NCBI RefSeq assembly: GCF_008831285.2
Contig: NC_045139.1
Span: forward strand, 5,988,704 to 6,052,703
DNA: 64,000 nt
Direction of reading: 5' to 3'
Source: Nymphaea colorata
Taxonomy: Eukaryota; Streptophyta; Magnoliopsida; Nymphaeales; Nymphaeaceae
Part shown: positions 11,901 through 24,115 of the stretch, piece after piece
Numbering within the stretch: the first letter of the stretch is position 1
Layout: each line of letters opens with the position of its first letter
Translations under genes and position numbers: made by a program
Notes under the pieces: model-generated
What the model was told of the DNA's origin: nothing
Database searches by the model: none
Seen by the model: the letters and a program-made list of their open reading frames with translations, nothing else

Positions 11901-13182
11901 ATGGATCAGATCTGGCAAGTGGGTTTTGTCTTTTTTAGTTGGATTGAACTCGATTTATTGAACTTTGAATCATAATTTATGATTAGTGAGACAGAACTGG
12001 GATGAGCTGCCCCACTAGCCTGACCAAGTTTTGGACCACTTCCTTAACCCAGTAAAAATCAGATTCATACCCAACAACCTACCAGTCCCAGATCTCTCTA
12101 GTACCTAAAGAGGATTAGACCAAAGAATAACTGGGTCAAGACTTTGAGCTATAGGCTAGCCACTACAATCAGGTCAAAGCAAGAAGTTTCAGGCCAGCTA
12201 AACCCTAGTTTTTGAGTTTGAACGCCACACAAGATGTACAATCCCTTGCCGAAAGGAGAGCGGAGATTCGATTTGACGCCGAAACTTATGGATTTAGACT
12301 TTCATGTACTATCATTTACGACCCACCTAAAAGTTTCCCAACACCCTTATTTGCATCTAAAGCTTTCCCCTTCTGTTAAATATCTGATAACCAAGCAAAA
12401 GGCAACAAAACCTTATATCCACAAGTTGATCTCAGGGAGATTTCAACAAACTCAATATCCTAAAGTAAACTTCCTAATTGAGTTTCCCCGATTGAATATG
12501 GGGTGGAAAAAAAAAACTTGTTAATCGAAAAATGAACTTAAAGTTTTAGATCTGAGCCCTTTCTATAATTTCTCTTTTGATGTTCGATGAAAATAATGAC
12601 TGCTTATTTTACATTAAGGTGCCAAACATCTGAAAGTCAAAGATATGCTCCAGTGTCAATAAACATTCTCTGTGTTAACTGAAAAACTAGCATAGTCTGT
12701 GCTGTTCGAAACTTGCATTTTCAGAAGAAATGAACCGAGGAAGTGCATATAATAAACCTACAACTGTTTCGTTATAGTAAGATAATAACAGCGAACGACT
12801 TATTAGACCAAATTCCAGCACCTCGTAAAGAATTAAAAGCTACTCCTCTGGATTGCTATCTTATAAAGAGAATATATATGACACAGATAGTGCTCAACCA
12901 ATCATTGCAAAAAATGATACATCAAAAGAAAAGGAGAAAAAAAGAAAAGTAGTCTCATTCGCCGGATGAGGATAATCCTTGTAGCATAAATGCCCCCGGA
13001 CAATAAAGAACTCTGGAACCGAATAATTGTGCCGATACCCGAAAGCTGAGGACAAATTCAGGGTAGAAGTTGTTCCCCCTTGGATAATTTTAATGCAAAG
13101 ATGCGGGCATATGCATTATATAGTTTACCAACTCCATGCATAACGATCATCAAGTTGATGCCAATTGCCATCATGCCTTTGT
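8976..13182. other. Intergenic between the kinase gene and the ER-body-like gene
   Basis: No gene is supported. A 200-codon open frame at 9812-10414 has no recognisable domain and unlikely composition. Long T runs occur near 9243-9263, a G run near 9643-9651 and a perfect short hairpin at 11710-11733. The 3' ends of both flanking genes, which are convergent, must lie within this region. Confidence 0.5.
11710..11733. repeat. Perfect 11-bp inverted repeat with 2-nt spacer
   Basis: GCCTTGTTGGT, then CC, then ACCAACAAGGC. The arms are fully complementary. It is too short a loop for a normal plant miRNA precursor and no known mature miRNA is recognisable in it. Confidence 0.9.
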
Positions 13183-16100
13183 TTATGAAACCCAATTCTC
13201 TGATGCTCTTCCAGTGGCTTCTAGGATCAAGGATGGATGGTAAAGCATATTCTGGCTTCCTGAAATCCAGCCTAACTGATCCAGCAGCTTCTTGACGTAT
13301 ACACCAACTACGTAGGATACCCCCGAAACAGCTACTCCAAGAGCAGCATAGTACATGATTTTCTTGATATAAGACCTGTCAGTGACCCGTGCCTTTCCTA
13401 AAGCAAGAATAAGGATGCAAAATAGAGAAGCAATGGCAACTGCTATAAGCTTGTAGTCTTTGTTGTCAGTTTCTCTGAAAGAGAAACCATATGTGACAGG
13501 TGCCACCAAACCAAAAATCATGTACGACACTATCACAATAATCGTGTTTCTCCAGAAATTCTGTGGCTGTCCTATTGACTCAGTATATCGAACAGTATCA
13601 TTCTTCAATTCTAAGATCTGCAACCAAAAATTGACAAGAACCACGTAAAAATGTAGCGGTTGGAAAATACAAACTTGGCTTTTCTTTTGTATTTACTACA
13701 GATCTATTTGCTTTAGTTGTTAGCTGTCATGAGCTCTGTTACACCTGTAAAACAACATACATTAGCATGCCAAATTGGGGAAAGATAACAAGAAGTAACT
13801 CCTCTATACCCTTAGTCATACTGACACACTATTTTCATCTGCCAATGTGCATCAACTTTTGTCATCATCAATACCTACTTGTCTTACCATAAGATGTTCA
13901 TTATAACAAATAAACATCATAGGTTGCAACGACACGTAGCATGGTGAAAAACTGCAGCATATGAGAAAACATGTTCATGGTTGATTTTGAGAAAGAAAGA
14001 TGGAATATGTTCAGCAATAGGAGACTCACTTTCTCCAGCAAAGCATCCGTAGCAAAAGAAAGCCTTTTCAGAAGAAAGAGAACCAACCCAACTAATTCTC
14101 AAGGTGTGTCATTTACAAACAGAAGAACTGAACCAAGGAGGGCTTGGAATAAGGCACGACAGAAATTCTTACTAAGAGCATAAGTCCACTTTTTGCTGAT
14201 CATGGTCAAGGGAATAGAGTAAATTAGTTTTAGACGAGTCTTCTCCCTTATCCTACTTCTATTGGCTTGGAATCGAAAATCCTATGCTGCTTAGCAGATT
14301 GCTTTTTACCTGCTGACTATATGATGTATATTTACTTTGTTTTCATATTATGCCATTGATATAGTTTTCATTTGAAGATTGACATTGTTGGAATAATGTA
14401 TATACGTGAGCAAACATGTAAAGTACCATAGTAGATCTGTTGCATTACAATAAAGAGGCAGACCCCTGACTCCAAAAGAAAGGAAAGTTACAGGTTTTAG
14501 CTTATCCATCGACTAGTACAATGATTTTTAGGAACAAGAATTTGTAGGTTAGGACATTTGGCATTTTTGTAGAGGTAAAGTTTGCTTCTTGATCAACAAA
14601 AACTGACAAGAAAACGTTGCTCTAGAGACTTGCAATGATGATGCAAAACATGATTAAAAAAAAAAAAAAAAACTTCGGTTACAATAAGCACAAAAGAAAT
14701 GTGCCTCTCGTGTGCAGGAAGACACTGATTTTATTTCGACTGTGGCACTATAATTAATCATCACATTAGAGGCTGATGTTGATGTTGCAACAGAAAACTT
14801 TGGGATTCTCATATTTGAATAAAATAAAACTTCAGGATGAGATATACTCACATTATGAGCAATGATAAATAATCCGCCAATCAAATTCGCCAACCCCAAG
14901 GCTACAATACTCACTGCAGTTCCATAAATTGATGAAGTTACATTAGAGAAAAGACAAAATATTAATAATAAAGAGCCAAAAAAAAGTGAAAATATGATCA
15001 TGTGACGAAAATCATTCGTGCAATAAAATTACACAGTTGAAATGAAACAAGGTTAACCTTCATCGTATAAAATTGCCAATCTTAATGAATATTATTGCAA
15101 TTTGTAAACTGTCTATGATGCAAATTCCTGCACTTTGGTATGTATAAGATGAAATGCAAGAAGAATTGTGCATTACTGGGAAGGAAATACCAGCCAGCAA
15201 GACAAGTGGTAAAGAACACATTCATATGTTGGACAAATTGAGTAGGAACATGATCCTACTCCATGAATGTAAGTTAAGATTTCACAATAAAAATGATCGC
15301 CATTTGTAGCATGGAAGTACTAATGAAAAGAAAATAATGGGAGAATCCAGAAGCGTGCTTTAGGAAATGTTCGAAAGAGTACGTGGTGAGAAAAAAGCTT
15401 GAGAGATGGCTGGCCTCTTTTTTCTGTTCCTTTTTTCAGTCATTCTGTTACAGAATCAGCATTCTGCAATAATAATTATCATTTGTTAAGCTCAAGTTTC
15501 ATCTATCCTTTCATTATTATCAGCATACTTCTTGCCATAACTTATGCTAGGCATTTAGTCAAACAAAATTAAATTTCAATATTGGACAGAAACAGGGTGT
15601 CAGGAAAATGTTGGCTTTATGCCAATCAGGAGAAAGATACATATTTTTCATGGTTTACCTATTTGCTGCAGCAATATCACACTAAATGCTCCTGAACACC
15701 CATTACTGCTATGCATACACTTGCATCAGTAAAATGTGACCAATAAACTTCAATAGTATAAAAAGACAAACATCTAAACTTGGTAAAAAGACAAGCATGT
15801 CAAAACATCTAAACTTGGCAAGGTGCATAGATGCACACAGAAAATCAGCCAACAGTCCTACCCAAATAAGTGAGAGTTACTTACATGTACTAGCATCACC
15901 TCCAGCTGCTGAGGATGTCACCCCAAGACTTGTAATTGATTCAGTTAAGCCACCATAAACAATGGCTTTTAGTATGTCCCATCCATCTGTAATAAATGTT
16001 CTCTCGGACGTGATGTTTGTTTCAGCTATGTCACCCACTTGTGAGCTAATCTCAACTCTAGTCTCATTAGTTATAATGGGCATTGTAGACACCCTTTCAT

Positions 16101-18146
16101 CCGACATTACAGGTAAAGCTTTTGTTGCTAAGGAAATCAAAAGACCATCTTTATTTTCAGGGACCTCGATATAAGTTTTTGATGTAGTAGCACTATTTTC
16201 CTGCATGACTTTTCCAGAATCACCAACTTCTTCAAACCTCTCAGTAGTTTTGGCAAGTGCAACTCCTACATCAATATTAACAGAATTATGAAATTAATAG
16301 TCTGACAGAGAAGGGCCACAAGAACTTCATGTCATCAACCAATAGTAACAGCTACTTGCAACAAAGTTTGTTTCTCATTTAAAATTGATGAATAAAAACA
16401 CTGTGAAACACATGATTTTGAAGCTGTTCAGGTGCACAATCTCAAAGCTTTCATACTTGCAAGTGCATAAATTTTCAAAATTTGCTTTTTCCTATATAAC
16501 TTTCATGTGAATATACAAGGACCAGGTACACACTAAAAATCGATCAAAGATTAAATAAAGATCAAAGAAGTTCCATGACATGTAAATCAATTATAGGATA
16601 CAATGAGAAGTCCCCCAATAGAAAATTGCTATGAGTTAAAGGATACAACGAATGAATGACAATATTCAGGTTTTTATATATAATCATACGTCACACTTTT
16701 AGTGACCTAAAGTAAAGTATTGAGACACAAGCTATTCAATATCAAATAGCTCTCAGCATATCCATTTGAAGAAACCAACCATTCATTGTCAAGGGCATGA
16801 GAACAGAATTTGCAACAGCATCCAGTTTCCAATGAACTTGAACTAAATCACCTTTTGTTGGTGTTATTTATTTTTTTGCTCATATAGGGATGGAAGAAAG
16901 CACATACACAAAAGCAAACAAATAATAATACTACATCCAATTAATAAGTACTAAAAAAATTAACAAAACCTTGAATTTCTGTAATTGCTTTGGCAGAAGA
17001 ATTGAGTGTTTTACCATGTGCACCAGAAGGATTGTTTGCTGCGTACTTAGTGATGTATGTCCCATCATTTTCTAAAATGCTGTTACTATCTGCTGCCCCA
17101 ACATTTCCGTCTGGGGCCACACCTACATGCTGAGGATGCTGAAGACGAGCTAGTTCTGATTTTTCAATTCTCATAACTTTTTTTGGGTTCTCCTGTCTTG
17201 TACCTCCTTCAGGACCATGTGAATTAGATACAGTTGCAACATTCTCTGCAGCCACAAGAATTTGCTCAGACTGTTGAACCAAAAGCATGTCTGATTCATC
17301 AAGTACCATGATGTCTTTTTGGTTTTCTTGTTTTATCTGGTCTGTGGGAACCTGTGAATCTATTGAACCAACAATTTTCTCTGCAAAAAAAAGCACATAA
17401 AATTTGCCAACATCTGATAAGTGATCCAATAAATGTCAGTTCTCTCACATATCAGTGTATCTATCAACAGTGAAGCCAGAAAGTTTCCTTAGGATGGGAA
17501 CAACAAAACATCAGAAACTAATGCAATAAGCTAACAAATACAAAAAATATTAAAATAGAGTTCTTTTTTTTTCCTGTTTGTATCCATGTCTTCTCACACA
17601 CAAATACACACTTTCATACATAACACACACACACACACATATAAATAGTGGCAGAAGAATGAGTGATGCTTAACATGAACACGAGAAGGATTATTTGCTG
17701 AGTACTTACTGAGATCTTCCCCATAATTTACTAAAATGTTGCCACTATTTGCTGGCCCAACATTTGTCTCCGAGGCCACACCTATGCGCTGAGGATGCTG
17801 TTGATGAACTAGCTCTAGTTTTTCATGTACTGAAATTTCTTGCTGGTTCTCATGTCCCGCACCATCTTCAGGAACATGTAAATCAGATACAGTTTCAACT
17901 TTCCCCTCAGACGCAACAATATGCTGAGCCTGTTGCATGGCAAGCATGCCTGATTCATCAGATACCATGATTTCTTTTTGCTTATTTTGCTTTGTATGAT
18001 CTGGGGGATCTTGTGAATCTATTGAACCAACCCTTCCCTCTGCAAAAAATGCATATGAAAATTGTCAACAATATCTTAAGTTCTTTACTGCTCCTTTTGA
18101 ACACATGACATACGTATCAGGCTTATCAGCATATATAACACACACT

Positions 18147-18203
<57 letters not shown>

Positions 18204-21200
18204 TATTATATTTTAAATTTATGCATATCAATGTTTTACAACATTTTCTTGAAACAACCTGAAAATATCATGGGATTTACCTTTGTCAAGTTTTTCTTGG
18301 AATAGTCTTTAAAAAAAAAGCTTGTTCTTTTCAATGGAGAAAAATGATAATATAAGTATTTTAATAATATTGAGAAGCAAATTTTCTTAAGTTTTATTTT
18401 AAATCAAGCAGATATGAAATGTGTGTTTTTAAAGTTAATAATAAAGTGTACTCTTAAATCTTAACAATAAGCTAATACCTACTCTTAACAATATGCTAAT
18501 ATTAGCTTAAGGAGAACAACTAAAAATAAAAAGATGTCAAAAAAGGCACTACCTTAAATTTCTCCCATTCAACGTTAGAAATTTAAGGTTTTTTTTTGTT
18601 TTCCATTAACATTTGTTAACACCCATTAAAAATAGTGTAGTCGTTGGTGTCATTCCACACATATATGAAGTTATGAACAGATACATGTGTGCATGTGGTC
18701 ACATAAAGACATAGGTATATAATATATACATAGGGCACCACGTCAATTTTACACCATTTGTTTTAGTCCCCTATTTTCCTTTTTAAACTGACAATGCAGA
18801 TGTACTTATATAGTTGTAGTGGGAACTGGGTCCTACATTACCTTATTCTGGTACATAAATACTTAAAATAGTTCTCTTAAGGTTTTAAAAACGAGTTTGA
18901 CCTGCACACAGGGAACCTGTGGAATTCAGGCCCAATGACACTTCATCTTCTACTTCTTCTTCTTTCACTTCAAGAAACAAGAAACTCTAATACACTGGTA
19001 TTATGTGTTAGACAACAATTTGGGCTGCAAAAAAGCGGCCCAGGATGAAGAAAAAATTATAAAAGATACAAAGGAAATTACAGGAACACAGGATTGCGAA
19101 GAAACTACAGTAGGTGAAATGTGAGCAATAAAAGAATAACCTAAAATTAGGCCTAATTCGAAGAAGGACAGGACAAAAGCAATGGAAATCAAATACAGAG
19201 CCAGCAGAAACTGAACCAAACTAGAAAAGAAATTCACAGATGATGCCAAGGAAATCTTCACTAGGAAGAAGAAAAGAGAAGAAAATATACCTAAGGAATA
19301 AGTGAGACCCCAAGAATCTCAAGATAAAAATGCAGGATATAGAATTCTCATCTATACCATTGCCAAAGGTGTTATCTTTTCTAGATCCTCTGATATTACA
19401 TGAGCAGAAAGATTTATGATTGTGTCAATCTTTGGATCCATGGAATTGAAAAGTCAAACTTGTCCAGTTAACATGAATTCCTGGGAAGGATTGCCAAGTT
19501 ATGGCAAAAAAGAATACTTGAATTATTACTAGATTAAGAGTTGAACTCTACCTGGAACGTTGACATTAGCTTCTCTTTTTCCCCATTCTAAAAGGAAAGC
19601 TATACAGTTTGTATTCTTGTTGTCCTCTGCTTGAACAGTATCTTCCTTTGGTGTCAAAACAGTATTTTCCTTTTGCAAATCTTTTGAACTGATAGTATCA
19701 CCATCTCTGCTTCGGAACATTTTGGATAATAACTCATAACCAGTTGCTGCAAGTCAAAAAAGTGTAAAACCATTAATATACGTCAGGATTTATTGAATCA
19801 TTCACGTAACAAAGTGCAACTTTAGTTGCAGATAACAAGTCAATAGAACTAATTTTTACACTATGGGACGTGATAGATTTATAAGAACTATTTCATGCAG
19901 CAGGACATGATTCAAACTACAAACATATTAAAAGCACTGAAATTGCAGGGTTTGATAGACATTGAATAGCTAAGACTGCAAGATTTGACATGAAGGCATC
20001 AAACTTCCTAAGGACCTAGGCTTGAATCTGATTCAAGCGAACAAATACATAGAGCATAATCTAAAGAGTAGTATGACAAATAACGGAAAAACTAGTTTTA
20101 CAGTCACAGACACGTTGAGAAAAAAAAATTTAGGACCCATTTAGAAACCAAACATAAAAATTCTGAGATTTAAGTACTTCATCTGTGTATCTTCCTTGTG
20201 AAAATAAGGGAAAAGTATATAATAGCGACCCCCTTCGTTTCTTCCATACTTAAGCTGTCATTCTCTTCATATAGTTCAGATATAGCAGTTAGGTTATTCT
20301 TGGAGCCCTGAAAATGTAGTACATATGAAGTCACTATTTCATTATTGCTGTGTCTCTAGTGCCATTGTGTCCCTTAATTCATACAATCATATAGCCCTCA
20401 GGTCATAGACTTTGAAATCATACTGAATGTCAATCTCAACTTGTAGCATAAATGCCAAGTTATATCAAAGAAGATTCAGATGGAATGACATCCTGGAACA
20501 TTAAAACATAGCAGAAAAAGCCCACTGGTTTTCAAATACAGAGACTGTTACCTGTTTGGCATTAGATAATTAACCACATCAATTGGCTTGGTCAAGCAGA
20601 TATTCTTGATAAGAGAGAAGTAATAGTGCAAGAGAAAAGTATGGGCAATAAATCCCTTCACACAGCTTTTGAAAATTAGTACTGCTCAAGTGAGTGTACC
20701 AAAGAGATTCCAGTACCATAATATTTTCCCAAATAAGAGAGAAATAATATAGCAACAGAAAAACATGAGCAGTGAATCACTTTACACAGCTTGTGAGTGT
20801 GAGTGCTGCTCAAAGGAGTCTAACAAAACATACCAGTACGAACAAATACGCATAAGCATTGCAAGCATCCAAATACTTCTGGTTCTGCATCAGCGCTTTG
20901 TTCAGCAAGATTATCATTAACAGCACCAGATAGATCAGCAACTTTTTCTCGCTTTGCATCAAGTGGATTCACCTGAACTATGCGTTTCCTTTTACGTAAG
21001 ATAACCCTCCTCGTAATGCATGAGTTGCAATTAGGGCAAAATAGGTCATGTGTAGTTTGTTCTCTTAACACTTCATCAAGATTGACTTCTGCTCTTTCAG
21101 AATCCTCTTTTACCAAATCCTTGATTGGCATTGATTCAACTATTTCTTCAACTGTTGTTCTGTCTGTTTTGTGTCCACTGTGGGGTGTGAAGGCTCCTAC

Positions 21201-24115
21201 TGTTCTGTCAAAAGATTTATCTCCTGCAGTAACTTGGTCAGATACTTCATATTATTGCCAGTGACACATTATAAAGTATAAACACATTTCAAGAGCAAAA
21301 TGTATACTGCTGCATGTGTTTCACACTCTTAGAAAGAAAGGTATTTCATGACACAAGACTGATATTGGACGACAAAGAGCAGAAAAGAACTTAGATAATA
21401 CACAGCCATGGTCTACTTATATGGGTCGTAGGAAAAAGTATATAACATTCATTAATACAGTAATTGTTTAGTTGATTCAATTTGCATACCACCACGAACA
21501 TGCAGAGATTTCCAAATTAACCACAAGTAGGTCCATTTTGTAGACACTGACCTCGTTTTATTTGTAAATCGGAAAATAGTTTCTTCTTAGATAATGTTTG
21601 CTCAATCATCTCTCCATGGCTATGCTTGCTATGAATCGGAATATGATCTACCCATGGATGGATCTCAACACTATCTACTTCCGGGATGCCCATCTGGAGT
21701 GTCCACACACAGTGGCGACACTTCCACATGCCTTCAAAGACAGAAAATTCAGAAGTAACTGGGTGATCACCATCTCTGAAATGTTTCATTTATGCTTTAA
21801 GTTCCATGAAGTGAACAAAGAAAAGAAGATATAAGGTCTATTCACATGTGCCATTAGAAAAAAAGGTGTAGACTAGGCTGTCAAGAATGAATAATATGCT
21901 ACGCACCTTTTTCCAGAGAAAATAGTGTGAAGAGCACAGAAGCCAGAAAGAGAAGTTGATTTAGTGGACTTAACGTAGCAGTAAGGGATTAACCAAAAAA
22001 TAATTTATCGTAACTAAACAACAAAATGTAACCAAAGTTGAATCCATATCCTGCAGTGGCACTCCATACATAACTGATTGACTCCTTGTTCTACAGGTAG
22101 TGTAGATTAGAGAATCACTACATGTATTATAAAATCATGCTGAGACAGTTCACAAGCAAAAAGTTCTTGGATACTGAAAACTCCACAATGGCAAGGCCAA
22201 GAGGGATAAACGAGAAACTAATCGCAGGAGAGTTATATGCTCCAAGTTTCATTTAAAGTTAGCGGAATACAAGGGAAATATAAAAAAACATCCTAGAGTA
22301 AAAAAATGTGTTTCTATATCAATTGTATAGTTTAACTACAAATGGCTCGTAGTCTGTTCCAGGTTCTACATATACCAGAAAATATCAATGAACTAATTCT
22401 TGCTTATTTATGCCCATCCCATTTCAGGCAATCAGGGACATTGTTATTGCGTGGTGACAAGTTACTTGTTCCACTTACCATCAGACAACTATATATTCTG
22501 ATGATATCGTTAATTTTCCATGATAAGTTGTGAATGAAAAGGTACATGAAGAACCAAAAAGCAGAGGTTCTTTTATGCGCATTATCTGAAATAATTTGTT
22601 TATGCCGTGAATGAGAAGGTTTTTGCGATAAATACTAATCAAATCAAACAGTTTCCATTTCGTATAATCAGGTGCATAATACCCCCAGAAACAGGCCGCT
22701 TTGAGAAGTCGTACAGCACTAGACATTTTTACCACCACATTAGATATTTTATTTTCAGTTGTTTTAGAGGCGAACTGATGATTCCCTGTTGCAGTTTTAA
22801 CGTCTCAATAGGCTTCCGTGAATTGAGCAAGAGGCTCTTTCCTTATATGGTTTTGACAACCATGGGCAAGTGATGATGGAGAGGCACGTAACGTAAAAGA
22901 CGTATGATTCACCTTTAGACACATTCCCACTACCAGAAAATAGAAGTGATAGAAGCACGCGACTTTCTTTTCCTGAACTACTTTATTCATTTTAGGGAGC
23001 CACAATTCCAGTGTTTTTAAGGAGCCACAAGATTTGCGTTCCATTCACTCAACATAGTATGTGTGTGTGTGTGTGTGTGTGTGTACATGAAAGACTGAAC
23101 AGAGGAAAAAGTGGTTAATCAGAAGTTACAGAATAAAAAATCGTGTCAATTGCCAAAATTGAAACTTGATTGACTAGTTAGTCACTAGTTGCCTTTTCAA
23201 GGCTAATCCTACTAGTGACGTGGGACTAGTCGGCTGATCAGTAACTCAGCCATCTAGATTTTGAGTCTCAATGGTTCAATCAGATCCAAAGAAAAGACCT
23301 ACTGAACGACCATTTTTTGCATCCACAGATTCCACACCTGTTTCCCGAACAAACCCAAAGCAGAAGCTACATTGAACTGCAAAATAGAATTCAGGTAATT
23401 CAGGAAGGCCTACAAATCTAGTCAAGCAAAAGGAGTTCATGATATCCTTCAAAACTAATGGACGCACAAGGATGCATTCGCGGCCTTTGGTAATGACATC
23501 CCACCGAGGCGACCCTATGAATTTCATAAAATTAGACACCCTTTAAACAGTGTAGATAGAGCAGCTTTAGAAAAGGCAGTAACAAACAGAGACAATGATG
23601 CCACACTTCTTCTCCGAAAGAAAATCCGTACCGTAATTTACAAGGACGGGAGAATTCCAACCGCCACGAGAAGCAGGGCCCATTTTCACCAACTATAAAG
23701 TTAAACGGTTCCCACAAAGAAGAGACGCACAAACATCAAAAGGATCTCAATCAAATTGTAGCTCGATCAAGTCTTTCCCACTACAAGGTGCCATTTTCAG
23801 AAAACCGATGTCATTCTTGACAGCGAACAGATAATGACAACGTAAAAACTTTCACAAAAGTGCTGAAATACCATGGTAGGCCAGTAGCTACTTACGTTCT
23901 TCATCATCAAAGTAAACCATGGGCTTCGCCACATCGTCGCCTCCTTCATGCTTCTCAATCTCTGGTTGAACAACAGGGACAACGTCATTCCTTAAGCCAT
24001 TAAGTGTTCCATCCTTACTTTTGTGCTTCCGTATCAGAGGCGCCGTCTCCTCCACCTCCGTCTCTTCCTCTTCTTCCTCGACTCCGCGTGCGTAGACTAG
24101 AGGTTCCACTTCCAT
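13183..24115 (-). CDS. Membrane protein of ER body-like protein (CCC1/VIT-like)
   Basis: Nine exons read on the minus strand: 24115-23896, 21773-21552, 21223-20834, 19746-19552, 18039-17710, 17380-16970, 16265-15885, 14913-14852 and 13617-13183. All junctions are GT-AG, all phases agree, and the sum is 881 codons plus stop. Features: an acidic N-terminus; WKCRHC (about 90-95); FCPNCNSCITRR followed by RKRKR (about 209-228); a further GCLQCLC; a long low-conservation linker; then, from about residue 690, a CCC1/VIT1-like membrane region starting YGGLTESITSLG with about four or five hydrophobic spans (SIVALGLANLIGG, FGLVAPVTYGFSF, SGVSYVVGVYVKKLL). This order matches the MEB1/MEB2 family of Arabidopsis. 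Those are ER-body membrane proteins reported to affect iron and manganese tolerance in yeast. A role outside ER-body-forming plants is not established. The first ATG of the frame at 24115 is chosen as start. The least certain junction is exon 1 to 2, because its intron is 2.1 kb and a small extra exon could be missed. Confidence 0.9.
16970..18039 (-). repeat. Tandemly duplicated exon pair in the ER-body-like gene
   Basis: Exon 5 (18039-17710) and exon 6 (17380-16970) encode aligned peptides. Both start VGSIDSQ, share QKxIMVxDESxML, then QHPQ..GVA...NVG and end in KYxANNPS. The preceding intron ends are also alike: both have GTTG(A/G)CAA then TTTTGCAG. So the duplication took in intron as well as exon. 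Similarity continues about 60 bp past the exon 5 donor into what is now intron. Both exons have lengths divisible by three (330 and 411 bp), so duplication did not disturb the frame. Confidence 0.88.
17617..17642. repeat. (AC)n-type microsatellite in intron 5
   Basis: A short dinucleotide run just beyond the end of exon-6-like homology in the intron after exon 5. It may mark the border of the duplicated segment. Confidence 0.8.
18138..18202. repeat. Compound (AC)n-(AT)n-(GA)n microsatellite in intron 4
   Basis: Three dinucleotide runs follow each other without a break inside the intron upstream of exon 5. Confidence 0.95.
23059..23084. repeat. (GT)n microsatellite in intron 1
   Basis: An uninterrupted GT run of about 12 units within the 2.1-kb first intron of the ER-body-like gene. 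Confidence 0.95.

Noticed and set aside
14654-15001. 115-codon minus-strand frame around exon 8 of the ER-body-like gene
   Set aside because: Only 62 bp of it is conserved coding sequence with good splice sites. The rest is intron read-through.
23276-23539. 87-codon minus-strand frame inside intron 1 of the ER-body-like gene
   Set aside because: It does not resemble the family. Exon 1 joins exon 2 in phase without it, so it is left as intron, though a missed exon cannot be fully excluded.
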